Position numbers and translations under genes: made by a program | Part shown: positions 24,516 through 32,495 of the stretch, piece after piece | How the letters are laid out: each line of letters starts with the position of its first letter | How positions within the stretch are numbered: position 1 is the first letter of the stretch | The notes under the pieces: model-generated | The model's database searches: none | Seen by the model: only the letters and a program-made list of their open reading frames with translations | What the model was told of the DNA's origin: nothing | Assembly (NCBI RefSeq): GCF_900105555.1 | Contig: NZ_FNTZ01000001.1 | Span: 372,001-436,000 of the forward strand | Direction: 5' to 3' | Length of the DNA stretch: 64,000 nt | From: Pseudomonas coleopterorum | GTDB lineage: Bacteria > Pseudomonadota > Gammaproteobacteria > Pseudomonadales > Pseudomonadaceae

Positions 24516-25694
24516 CTATAGCTTCTGCACCAGCGCACGCACGGTGCCGACGATGCGCTCCACTTCGGCATGGTTCAGGGTCAGGGGTGGCAGCAGCCGA
24601 ATGGTAGTGCCCCGGGTCACGTTGATCAGCAGGCCATGCTCTTCTGCGGCTCGCTGCATCAGTTCGCGGCAGGGCCGGTCCAGCTCCACACCGATCATCA
24701 GGCCCAGGCCCCGAACGGCTTTGACGCCAGGCATGTTTCCCACTTCGCTACGCAGCCGTTCGAGCAGCGCATGCCCCTGGCGCGCGGCGTTATCCAGCAG
24801 TTGCTCGCGCTCGATGATGTCGAGCACCGTGCAACCGACCCGGCACGCCAGGGGGTTGCCGCCAAAGGTGCTGCCGTGGCCACCGGGCTGGAACAGGCGG
24901 CCCACGGCCTCGGTGGCCAGACACGCACCGATCGGAATGCCATTGGCCAAGGCCTTGGCCAGAGTGACCACATCGGGCTGGATGTCGGCATGCTGGTAGG
25001 CAAACCACTGACCAGTGCGGCCAATGCCGGTCTGGATCTCATCGAGCATCAACAACCAGCCGTGGCTGTCGCAATGCTCGCGCAGGGCCCGCATGTAGGA
25101 TGTCGAGGCGACGTGCACACCGCTTTCGCCCTGGATCGGCTCGAGCAGCACCGCCACGATGCGCTGGCCGAACGCCTGGGTGACAGTGGCCAGCGCATCC
25201 AGGTCGCCGAAGGAAATCCTGATGCAGTCTCCAGGCAGTTGGCCCAGGCCGGCGCTCAGGTGCGCACCGTCACTGGCCGCCAGGGTGGCCAGGGTGCGGC
25301 CGTGAAAGGCGTTGTCCATGACCACCACCAAGGGCTTGGCGATACCGCGGCTGTGGCCGTGCAGCCGGGCCAGCTTCAACGCGGTCTCGTTCGCTTCCGC
25401 GCCGGAATTGTTGAAGAACGCCAGGGCAAGCCCGGACTTCTCGGCCAGCTTCGCGCCCAGCCGCTGTTGCCAGTCGATGGCGTACAGGTTGGAGGTGTGC
25501 AGCAACAGCCCGGCCTGCTCGACGATGGCGGCCACCACCTCCGGGTGGCTATGCCCCACGTTGGTCACTGCTACCCCGGCCAGGGCATCCAGGTATTCAC
25601 GGCCCGCGTTATCCCACAGACGAGTGCCGCGACCATGGCTGAACGTCAGCGGCAGCGGTTGATAGGTAGGCATCAGGTGGCTTGCGCTCATCAT
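24516..25694 (-). CDS. Class III PLP aminotransferase, ArgD-like
   Basis: A 393-residue fold-type I aminotransferase of the acetylornithine/ornithine group. Visible are [18 protein letters not shown], the NAFHGRT phosphate-binding segment, [11 protein letters not shown], the cofactor aspartate in [14 protein letters not shown], and the PLP lysine in [15 protein letters not shown]. Pseudomonas usually keeps another argD/aruC copy for arginine metabolism, so this one may act in a different pathway under the divergent LysR regulator. The start is one of two adjacent ATGs (25694 or 25691). The substrate cannot be read from the sequence. Confidence 0.85.
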   Translation of the reverse strand: MMSASHLMPTYQPLPLTFSHGRGTRLWDNAGREYLDALAGVAVTNVGHSHPEVVAAIVEQAGLLLHTSNLYAIDWQQRLGAKLAEKSGLALAFFNNSGAEANETALKLARLHGHSRGIAKPLVVVMDNAFHGRTLATLAASDGAHLSAGLGQLPGDCIRISFGDLDALATVTQAFGQRIVAVLLEPIQGESGVHVASTSYMRALREHCDSHGWLLMLDEIQTGIGRTGQWFAYQHADIQPDVVTLAKALANGIPIGACLATEAVGRLFQPGGHGSTFGGNPLACRVGCTVLDIIEREQLLDNAARQGHALLERLRSEVGNMPGVKAVRGLGLMIGVELDRPCRELMQRAAEEHGLLINVTRGTTIRLLPPLTLNHAEVERIVGTVRALVQKL

Positions 25695-25790
25695 GGAAGT
25701 CTCGGCGGTGAAATGAATGTGCAGTATTGCTTTCAACCTCAGGTGGATAAATGGCGTTAAGCTGAATGCACCTTTCACCGGGAGTTGATA

Positions 25791-26711
25791 ATGGACCTGT
25801 TCCAGGCGATGCAGGTGTACGTAAAAGTGGTGGAGCTAGGCACCATGACTGCAGCGGCCAAGGCGTGCGATCTGTCCACGACCATGGTCAGCAACCACTT
25901 GCAGGCACTGGAGCAGCGTCTGGGCGTGAGCCTGTTGCTGCGCACCACGCGCCGCCAGCAGGTGACCGACGCCGGGCAGGCCTACTATCAGCGTTGTCTT
26001 GAGGTGCTGGGGCTGGTCGCCGATTCGGAGCGCTGGGCCGAACGCGCCCAAGGCACCGCGCAGGGACTGTTACGCATCACCGCGCCGCCGACCTTCGGCG
26101 CTGAGTGCCTGACACCCGCACTGGCGGGATTTCTCCAACGTTATCCACAGATCAGCGTCAGTCTCAGCCTCAGTGACCAGGTACACGACATGCTCGACGG
26201 GCAGTTCGACGCCGCACTACGGCTGGGCAATCTCGAACCCTCGACCTTGATCGCCCGTCCGCTGGACGACTATCGATTGAGTATCTGTGCGTCCCCGGAC
26301 TACTTGCGTCGCCATGGCACGCCTTGCGATCCCGAGGAATTGGCTGCGCATGAGTGCCTGCAATTCATGTACAACCCGGGCGATGAGTGGCGCGGGACGC
26401 AGAAACGTTGGTCCATGCAGGGGCCGGATGGATCGATTGGCGTCGAGGTGCAAGGGCGACTGGTCACCAACAGCAGCGCGGGACTGCGTCAGGCCGCTCT
26501 GGCGGGCATGGGCCTGGTCATGCTCCCTGATGTGCTGGTGCGCCGCGACCTGGAAGAGGGCAAGCTGGTCCAGGTGCTGGCTCGATACGCACTGCCCGGC
26601 AGACCCATGCACCTGCTTTATCCACAGGCGCGCTACCGTTCCCCCAAGCTGCGCGCCTTCGTGGACTACATCGTCCAGGCGCTGGGGCCTCAGGACAGGA
26701 CCGGTCAGTAG
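25791..26711 (+). CDS. LysR-family transcriptional regulator
   Basis: A 306-residue LysR regulator of the CrgA-like subgroup. The N-terminal winged helix-turn-helix is clear ([36 protein letters not shown]), followed by a periplasmic-binding-like effector domain. The ATG at 25791 has GGAG six bases upstream; a TTG two codons earlier is less likely. It is divergent from the aminotransferase gene (96-base gap), so that gene is its probable target. The last seven bases overlap the 3' end of the convergent rsgA. Confidence 0.92.
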   Translation: MDLFQAMQVYVKVVELGTMTAAAKACDLSTTMVSNHLQALEQRLGVSLLLRTTRRQQVTDAGQAYYQRCLEVLGLVADSERWAERAQGTAQGLLRITAPPTFGAECLTPALAGFLQRYPQISVSLSLSDQVHDMLDGQFDAALRLGNLEPSTLIARPLDDYRLSICASPDYLRRHGTPCDPEELAAHECLQFMYNPGDEWRGTQKRWSMQGPDGSIGVEVQGRLVTNSSAGLRQAALAGMGLVMLPDVLVRRDLEEGKLVQVLARYALPGRPMHLLYPQARYRSPKLRAFVDYIVQALGPQDRTGQ

Positions 26712-27736
26712 GTGTCCTGGGTCAGGCTGGCGATGATCGAGCGGTAGCTGTTCATGCGCTGTTGCTGCACACGGCCGTCTTCCAGCGCCCCGAGCAGAGC
26801 GCAACCCGGTTCGCGGTCGTGCTTGCAGTCGCGGAAACGGCAGGTGCCCAGCAGGTCGGCGAACTCGATGAAGCCGGCCTCGACATCCGCCCGGCTGACG
26901 TGGCCCAGGCCGAATTCACGGATGCCGGGTGAGTCGATCAGTTCGCCGCCGCCCGGGAAGTGGAACAAGCGTGCGGTGGTGGTGGTGTGCGTGCCCTGGC
27001 CGGACCATTCCGACAGCGCACCCACCCGCGCCTGCACTTCGGGCAGCAGGCTGTTGACCAACGACGACTTGCCCACCCCCGACTGACCGACGAACACGCT
27101 GATATGGCCGTCCAAACGTGCCTGCAACTGCTGCATGCCATCGCCTTGATGCGCCGATACTTCCAGCAATGGATAACCCAACTGTCGATAGACCGCCAGC
27201 AGCGCGTTGAGCGCGGGCGCGTTCTGCTCGTCGATCAGGTCGGCCTTGTTCAGCAGCAGCAGGGGATGGATGCTGGCGTGTTCGGCGGCCACCAGGTAGC
27301 GGTCGATCAGGTTGGCATGGGGTTCGGGCATGGGCGCGAACACGATGACAATCAGGTCAACGTTGGCCGCGACCGGCTTGAGCTGCCCGCGGCTGTCGGG
27401 ACGGCACAGTTCGGTGCTGCGCGGCAGCTGCGCGACGATGACCCCGATGCCTTGGTTGCCGGCGCGCCAGACCACCTTGTCGCCGGTGACCAGCGAGGGC
27501 AGGTTGGCCCGCAGGTAGCAACGGCAGACCTGACCGGCGTGCTCGCCTTCCAGTGCCTCGACTTCCACCTGAACACCGAAGTGGGCGATGACCAGCCCCG
27601 TCTGCTCGGGACCCAGGTCGCCGCCTTCGAGGGTCTCCAGGGCCTGGGACTCGCGCTTGGCGGCGCGTGCGGCGCGCTCGCCCTGGATTTTTTCGATGCG
27701 CCAGTTCTGGCGGCGGTTCAGTTGGCGTTTGGCCAT
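26705..27736 (-). CDS. rsgA: Ribosome small-subunit GTPase RsgA
   Basis: RsgA is a circularly permuted GTPase that matures the 30S subunit. In order the 343-residue protein shows a basic N-terminus, an OB fold, G4 (LLNKADL), G1 ([10 protein letters not shown]), the threonine-rich switch ([10 protein letters not shown]), G3 (DSPGIREFG) and a C-terminal zinc knuckle ([14 protein letters not shown]). It is divergent from orn, an arrangement shared with many pseudomonads. Confidence 0.97.
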   Translation of the reverse strand: MAKRQLNRRQNWRIEKIQGERAARAAKRESQALETLEGGDLGPEQTGLVIAHFGVQVEVEALEGEHAGQVCRCYLRANLPSLVTGDKVVWRAGNQGIGVIVAQLPRSTELCRPDSRGQLKPVAANVDLIVIVFAPMPEPHANLIDRYLVAAEHASIHPLLLLNKADLIDEQNAPALNALLAVYRQLGYPLLEVSAHQGDGMQQLQARLDGHISVFVGQSGVGKSSLVNSLLPEVQARVGALSEWSGQGTHTTTTARLFHFPGGGELIDSPGIREFGLGHVSRADVEAGFIEFADLLGTCRFRDCKHDREPGCALLGALEDGRVQQQRMNSYRSIIASLTQDTY

Positions 27737-27833
27737 GTGTGTTCCGTGTAAATGAGTTCAAGCGTGAACGAAGGCGGGATACTAGCACGCCCGGCTACGC
27801 TAGACTGCGCAGCTACACCCAGGAGCCCCCCCA

Positions 27834-28376
27834 ATGCAGAACCCACAGAACCTGATCTGGATCGACCTGGAAATGACCGGTCTGGACCCGGACCACGACG
27901 TCATCATCGAAATGGCCACCATCGTCACCGACAGCGACCTCAATACCCTGGCCGAAGGCCCGGTCATCGCCATCCACCAGAGCGACGAGATCCTGGCCGG
28001 CATGGACGAGTGGAACACCCGCCAGCACGGCGGCTCGGGCCTGACCCAGCGCGTTCGCGAAAGCACCGTCAGCATGGCCCAGGCCGAAGCACAGACCATC
28101 GCCTTTCTGGAGCAGTGGGTGCCCAAGGGCAAGTCGCCGATCTGCGGCAACAGCATCTGCCAGGATCGCCGCTTCCTCTACCGCCACATGCGTGAGCTGG
28201 AAAACTACTTCCACTACCGCAACCTGGACGTCTCGACCCTCAAGGAGCTGGCCGCGCGCTGGGCGCCCGAGGTCAAGGACAGCTTCAAGAAGGGCAGCAC
28301 CCACCTGGCCCTGGACGATATCCGCGAATCGATCGCCGAGCTGCAGCACTACCGCAAGCACTTCATCAAGTTCTGA
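27834..28376 (+). CDS. orn: Oligoribonuclease
   Basis: Orn is the 3'-5' exonuclease that degrades di- to pentaribonucleotides and pGpG, ending c-di-GMP turnover. The 180-residue protein has the DEDDh motifs: [10 protein letters not shown], the internal [10 protein letters not shown], and [11 protein letters not shown]. It is a single gene followed by an array of REP elements. Confidence 0.98.
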   Translation: MQNPQNLIWIDLEMTGLDPDHDVIIEMATIVTDSDLNTLAEGPVIAIHQSDEILAGMDEWNTRQHGGSGLTQRVRESTVSMAQAEAQTIAFLEQWVPKGKSPICGNSICQDRRFLYRHMRELENYFHYRNLDVSTLKELAARWAPEVKDSFKKGSTHLALDDIRESIAELQHYRKHFIKF

Positions 28377-28404
28377 CGCCCGTAGAACCCTGCAGCGGAA
28401 ACGA

Positions 28405-28556
28405 AGCGGGCGGCGATCCCTCTGCCCGCGAAGAGGCCGGTGTGGGAGCGGGTTCTCAGTCCATGACGAGCCCTTTGTGGGAGCGGGTTCCCAGCCTATG
28501 ACAAGCCCTTTGTGGGAGCGGGCTCTGCCCGCGAAGAGGCCCTCGAGCCAACCTCC
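28405..28556. repeat. REP array with 35-base period
   Basis: Units beginning TGTGGGAGCGGG start at 28441, 28476 and 28511, exactly 35 bases apart; the first two match except at about four positions. Copies of CTCTGCCCGCGAAGAGGCC stand on either side (near 28421 and 28522), so outer parts can pair with the GGGAGCGGG blocks. It fills the gap between orn and ptsJ and may serve both converging genes as a terminator. Confidence 0.8.
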
Positions 28557-28557
28557 C

Positions 28558-29868
28558 TCAATACACCCGACGCCGCGCTGCCTGCAATGCACTGGCGATA
28601 TCGGCAGCCAGTCGCGCGATATCGGCCTCGGCCAGATTACCGACACTGACGCGCACCGCCGGCCCACTCTGCAATCGAAACGGACTGCCTGCCTGGACTG
28701 CCCAGCCTGCGGAGGCCAGGGCCTGCACCGTCGATGTTTCGTCAATGGCCGGTAGCCACAGGTGCAGGCCTTCGCCTGAGCTGGACAGGCTCACACCCAT
28801 GAGTTCGAGTGCCTCGACCAGCGATTGTCGACGGCTTCGATAGGCCGCACCCACTTCCGTCAAGCGGCCCGCTTGCAACATCCTGTTCCACAGATGGGCG
28901 GTCAGTCGCTGCAGCAGCAGGCTGACCCAGCGCGGCCCGACCCGCTGCTGGCGTTGCATCTCGCCATGCAAGGACGCGCTGGCGCCCGCAATCGAGACGC
29001 GCAGGTCGGGCCCTATGAATTTGCTGGTCGACAGCACATAGAGCCAATGCTGCGGCAGCGGTTGCAGGTCGATGGCCGGGGCCTGGCTCAACGGTCCCCA
29101 ATGATCGTCGATCACCAGCAGGGTGTGCGGTGCGTCCTGCAGGACCGCTGACCATTGCTGCCAGCGCGGGGTATCGAACGAGCAGCCGGTCGGGTTCTGT
29201 GCACGGGGCGTCAATACCACGGCCGCCGCACCACGCAGCACCTCCGGCGCCGGGGCCAGCGCGCCATGCTCGTCCATGCTCAATCCCCCTGGCTTGAGCT
29301 GTAGTCCGGTCAGCAGGTCGCGCAACGGCGGCCAGCATGGGTCTTCGATCAGCACCGTGGCGCCCGGGCGGCAGCGTGCACGAAGCGCTCTCTCCACTGC
29401 ATCCAGCGCGCCGCAATACACACCTACGTGCTCGCTGGGCAGTTGCTGGCTGTCGAGCCATTCGCGGGCCAGGCTCGACAACTGCGGGTCATCGCCGAAC
29501 GGGTCGAAACCACTCTGGGTGACGTTGCGCAGCAGCCATTCGGGATCGGGCGCTGGCAGCAGCGTGGCATCGAGGTTGCCGCTGGCCATGTCGTACAGCC
29601 CTTCAGGAAGCACGAAGCCGTACTCGACAATTTCCGAAGCCGGCGCGCTGACCCGAGTCCCGCGACGCCCGTCGGTCACCACGGTGCCGCTGTCACGCAA
29701 CCTTCTGTACGCCGCCGCAACGGTATTGGGGCTGATCTTGAGCTGCGCGGCCAAGTCGCGCACCGAAGGCAGTGAAGCGTTTTGAAGCAAATCACCCTGG
29801 CGTATCTGCCGCTCGATGGCCTCCGCGATCTCGACGGCAGTGGACGCATTCGTCAATAATGTATTCAT
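28558..29868 (-). CDS. ptsJ: PtsJ-type MocR/GntR regulator with aminotransferase domain
   Basis: A 436-residue regulator: a GntR winged helix (SLPSVRDLAAQLKISPNTVA, near residues 32-51) fused to a class I aminotransferase domain. The PLP-binding lysine is Lys283 (LSTSKFIGPDLR), with AQNPTG and IDDHWG as cofactor motifs. Such proteins use PLP as a signal; PtsJ itself has been tied to vitamin B6 salvage. It is divergent from an amidotransferase-MOSC operon with only 28 bases between start codons, so those genes are its likely target. No ribosome site precedes its ATG, which lies inside a putative operator. Confidence 0.88.
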   Translation of the reverse strand: MNTLLTNASTAVEIAEAIERQIRQGDLLQNASLPSVRDLAAQLKISPNTVAAAYRRLRDSGTVVTDGRRGTRVSAPASEIVEYGFVLPEGLYDMASGNLDATLLPAPDPEWLLRNVTQSGFDPFGDDPQLSSLAREWLDSQQLPSEHVGVYCGALDAVERALRARCRPGATVLIEDPCWPPLRDLLTGLQLKPGGLSMDEHGALAPAPEVLRGAAAVVLTPRAQNPTGCSFDTPRWQQWSAVLQDAPHTLLVIDDHWGPLSQAPAIDLQPLPQHWLYVLSTSKFIGPDLRVSIAGASASLHGEMQRQQRVGPRWVSLLLQRLTAHLWNRMLQAGRLTEVGAAYRSRRQSLVEALELMGVSLSSSGEGLHLWLPAIDETSTVQALASAGWAVQAGSPFRLQSGPAVRVSVGNLAEADIARLAADIASALQAARRRVY

Positions 29869-29893
29869 ACATTCATATTATTGTATTGGTACA
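29860..29893. promoter_or_regulatory. Putative PtsJ operator: two TGTATTNNTACA sites
   Basis: TGTATTCATACA (29860-29871) and TGTATTGGTACA (29882-29893) are direct repeats, identical at 10 of 12 positions and each palindromic at its ends, with starts 22 bases apart (about two helix turns). They span almost the whole gap between the divergent ptsJ and amidotransferase genes. MocR regulators usually bind paired direct repeats of this kind. The left site covers the ptsJ start codon. Confidence 0.6.
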
Positions 29894-29896
29894 TAA

Positions 29897-30595
29897 ATGA
29901 AAAGTGCTTTGGTAGTGCGGCATCTCGCCTTCGAAGACCTGGGCAGTCTGGCCCCGGTGCTGGAAGCCGAGGGGTATGAAATCGAAATGATAGAGGCGCC
30001 ACTGCACCCGCTGGCGTCCCTCGATGTGATCTCGGCAGACCTGTTGATCATTCTGGGCGGGCCAATCGGCGCTTTCGATGAGGCGCTGTACCCATTCCTG
30101 CTGGACGAGCTCGAACTCATTCGCCAACGCCTGGACAGCGGCAAACCTTTGTTGGGTATCTGCCTGGGCGCACAGCTGATCGCCCGCGCCCTGGGTGCGG
30201 GCGTCGCTGCCATGGGACACAAGGAAATCGGTTTCGGCCCCATCACGTTGACCGACGCCGGACACAACTCTGTCCTCGCGCCCTTGGCACAGGGAACCCC
30301 CGTGTTGCACTGGCACGGCGATCAGTTCGACATCCCCGCTCAGGCCGTGGCGCTCGCTGCCACCGACGCCTGTCCCCATCAGGCGTTCAGCCTGGGCAAT
30401 AAGGTCCTGGCCCTGCAGTTTCATCTCGAGGTGGCACCGCAGATGCTCGAAGCATGGCTGGTCGGCCATGCCAACGAGCTGCATCAGCAGCGTATCGACC
30501 CCCGCGAACTGCGTGCCCAGGCGCAGGCACTAGGCTGCACAGGCGCACAGGTAGCCAGCGTGATCCTGACCGACTGGCTGGCACGGCTGCGATGA
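29897..30595 (+). CDS. Class I glutamine amidotransferase-like protein
   Basis: A 232-residue GATase1 protein of the GMP-synthase-glutaminase-like group that stands alone. The catalytic triad is complete: Cys89 in LLGICLGAQL, and His176 with Glu178 in LQFHLEVAP. No synthase domain or partner is adjacent. It overlaps the MOSC gene by ATGA, so both are probably expressed together under PtsJ control. No ribosome binding site is seen before the ATG. The acceptor substrate is unknown. Confidence 0.88.
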   Translation: MKSALVVRHLAFEDLGSLAPVLEAEGYEIEMIEAPLHPLASLDVISADLLIILGGPIGAFDEALYPFLLDELELIRQRLDSGKPLLGICLGAQLIARALGAGVAAMGHKEIGFGPITLTDAGHNSVLAPLAQGTPVLHWHGDQFDIPAQAVALAATDACPHQAFSLGNKVLALQFHLEVAPQMLEAWLVGHANELHQQRIDPRELRAQAQALGCTGAQVASVILTDWLARLR

Positions 30596-31299
30596 GTGAG
30601 GAGCTGCCCACCATCGAATTGCGGCACGTGCTCGCCGGCACGTCGCGCCCCTTCACGCGCCCAGGCAGTTTCACCGGCATCGACAAGGTCCCGCTCCCCG
30701 GGCCGGTTGAAGTGGGAACACTGGGAATCATGGGCGATGAGCAGGGGGATCGCCGCATTCACGGCGGCCCCGACAAAGCCATTCACCATTATCCGTTCGA
30801 GCACTACCACGCATGGAAGCGGCTCATCGGCGAGCATCCACGCCTGGCACAGCCAGCTGCATTCGGCGAGAACCTGTCGACTGTCGGTGTAGACGAAACC
30901 CAGGTGTGCCTGGGCGACATCTTTCGATGTGGCAGCGTGTTGCTGGAAGTCAGCCAGACCCGGCAGCCTTGCTGGAAGCTCAACGATCGCTTCGAAGTGA
31001 GCGATATGGCCTTGCGCATGCAAGCCAGTGCGATGACCGGCTGGTATTACCGGGTGCTCGAAAGCGGTGTCCTGCAGGCAGGCGACCCCATCGTGCTTCA
31101 GGATCGCCCAATCCCTCGATGGCCACTGCGCAAAGTCATCGCGCTGTTGTACGAGCGCTCGCTGGACTTCGATGAATTGAGCCAATTCGCGCAGTTGCCG
31201 CTCGTACCTTCCTGGCGCGCACTGGTGGAGCGACGCCTGGCAACGGGCCAGATCGAGAACTGGGCCAGCCGAGTGCTGGGTCCCCCTTCAGGAGAATAG
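30592..31299 (+). CDS. YiiM-type MOSC domain protein
   Basis: A 235-residue MOSC protein. GDRRIHGGPDKAIHHYPFEHY is the family signature, and the conserved molybdenum-ligand cysteine is Cys127 (QTRQPCWKL). YiiM-like proteins reduce N-hydroxylated compounds such as 6-hydroxylaminopurine using molybdenum cofactor. Its ATG overlaps the amidotransferase stop. A small gene follows after five bases. An N-hydroxyl-reducing enzyme so close to a putative N-oxygenase (31587) is noted as a coincidence that may matter. Confidence 0.9.
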   Translation: MSEELPTIELRHVLAGTSRPFTRPGSFTGIDKVPLPGPVEVGTLGIMGDEQGDRRIHGGPDKAIHHYPFEHYHAWKRLIGEHPRLAQPAAFGENLSTVGVDETQVCLGDIFRCGSVLLEVSQTRQPCWKLNDRFEVSDMALRMQASAMTGWYYRVLESGVLQAGDPIVLQDRPIPRWPLRKVIALLYERSLDFDELSQFAQLPLVPSWRALVERRLATGQIENWASRVLGPPSGE

Positions 31300-31304
31300 A
31301 AACC

Positions 31305-31532
31305 ATGCAGCACTTTCGCGTCATCGTTCAATTGCACCGGGCGTACTGGTGCCAGTTCGATATCGAGCATGCCGCTGCCGAGCATGCATTGGCCGATGTA
31401 GTCCGCCGCTTCCCCGAAGGCGAGGGCTACACCCTCGATATACAACGCAAGACGGGTGAGCGCCGGCTGCTGGAATCCACGCCCGACGGGATTCGGTTGC
31501 TGTATGCGCAGGGCATCTTTGCAAAGACTTGA
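31305..31532 (+). CDS. Small protein of unknown function
   Basis: A 75-residue protein I do not recognise. It has a good ribosome site (AGGAGAA, nine bases before the ATG) and starts five bases after the MOSC gene, so it is probably the third gene of that operon. It reads as a compact alpha/beta domain with alternating charged residues (FRVIVQLHRAYWCQFDIEHA, PEGEGYTLDIQRKTGERRLL), no signal peptide and no membrane segment. Calling it coding rests on the ribosome site and on base composition like its neighbours. Confidence 0.6.
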   Translation: MQHFRVIVQLHRAYWCQFDIEHAAAEHALADVVRRFPEGEGYTLDIQRKTGERRLLESTPDGIRLLYAQGIFAKT

Positions 31533-31535
31533 ATG

Positions 31536-31554
31536 CCAGTAATGGCGTTATTGG
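31536..31554. promoter_or_regulatory. Imperfect palindrome before the diiron oxygenase gene
   Basis: CCAGTAATGGCGTTATTGG pairs 6 of 7 bases on each side of a 5-base centre and lies in the 54-base gap before the oxygenase start. It is a possible operator; no convincing -35/-10 pair was found beside it. Confidence 0.2.
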
Positions 31555-31586
31555 TTGAACATCACAGGTAAAGAGGTACGCAGCAC

Positions 31587-32495
31587 GTGAATATGGAAGT
31601 TGGTCCGCAAAGCCATGATGGCGTCAGGAACATGCTGGAGAAGTTGTCTTCTTTATGGGACGTACGGGCAGCAGTCAATAATGATGCGACCCCGTACAGT
31701 GAATTGCTCTTCGAGCACGGCAGGTTGGACTTTAGCGAGTCGCTCGTTCCTTTTCGAAGCCATCCAAACTGGCAGGCGGCTTCGGCTGAGATGAAATCCA
31801 GATGTCTGTCCTACGGCTGGATTATCTATAACCTCAAAACCATCTATATCGAATGCGACATCGTGACGCCGGCCTGCGAGGACATCATCAAAAGGCCGCC
31901 TGTCGAGTCTAGCAACCGTGACATCCTGCAACGCGTGATGTCGGAGGCGCTGCTCGATGAAGCGCTCCATACCAAGATGTCGGTCACGGCATGCAATTAC
32001 ATCTATCTGAACCGAAAGCTGCCCTATCTCGATTTCACTGATTTCAATCTTATCCGCTGGCGAGATCAGATATTGGCCACGTGCACGGCTGAGTGGCAGC
32101 GGCGGCTGACTCGATTCGGTATTGCCTGTGCTAGCGAAACCTTGATTACCGACTATCTCAAAACCTTGTCCGAGGATGATTCCATCCAGCAGGTGTGCCA
32201 TGAGGTAACCCGCACTCACGCAGTGGACGAGTGGAGTCATTCAAGCGTTTTCAGCTTTGTGGCGTGCGATATCGTTCATACGCTCAGCGTTCGCGAGCGG
32301 GCGTACTTGCAGGCGGTCATTGCCAAGACCGTGGAGATGTTTGCCGACAACGAAATGGGTGCCTGGGCTCAAGCACTTTCTCTGGCCGGATTCCAAGGCC
32401 ATGAAGCCATGCTGATGGAATGTTCCCGATCTAGCGAGGTAGAAGTTTACACGGAGTCGGTTTTCAGTCTGCTCGCACGTATAGGTCTGGAATAG
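31587..32495 (+). CDS. AurF-like diiron oxygenase (probable N-oxygenase)
   Basis: A 302-residue helical protein that fits the AurF family of diiron oxygenases, which oxidise aryl or alkyl amines to hydroxylamine, nitroso or nitro products. All seven metal ligands can be placed: Glu90, Glu125 and His128 (SEALLDEALH), Glu184, His211, Glu215 and His218 (THAVDEWSH). The spacings 35, 3, 27, 4 and 3 equal those I recall for AurF (Glu101 to His230). The GTG at 31587 has GAGGT nine bases before it. Base composition drops to about 50% GC, unlike neighbours, suggesting transfer. The reductase gene starts at the very next base after the stop. The substrate is unknown. Confidence 0.85.
   Translation: MNMEVGPQSHDGVRNMLEKLSSLWDVRAAVNNDATPYSELLFEHGRLDFSESLVPFRSHPNWQAASAEMKSRCLSYGWIIYNLKTIYIECDIVTPACEDIIKRPPVESSNRDILQRVMSEALLDEALHTKMSVTACNYIYLNRKLPYLDFTDFNLIRWRDQILATCTAEWQRRLTRFGIACASETLITDYLKTLSEDDSIQQVCHEVTRTHAVDEWSHSSVFSFVACDIVHTLSVRERAYLQAVIAKTVEMFADNEMGAWAQALSLAGFQGHEAMLMECSRSSEVEVYTESVFSLLARIGLE

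Noticed and set aside
25695..25790. LysR-type T-N11-A operator in the lysR/aminotransferase gap
   Set aside because: Several weak T-N11-A matches exist but none with good dyad symmetry, so none was annotated.
28405..28556. Possible CRISPR-like repeats after orn
   Set aside because: The 35-base units are repetitive over their whole length, with REP cores and no spacers.
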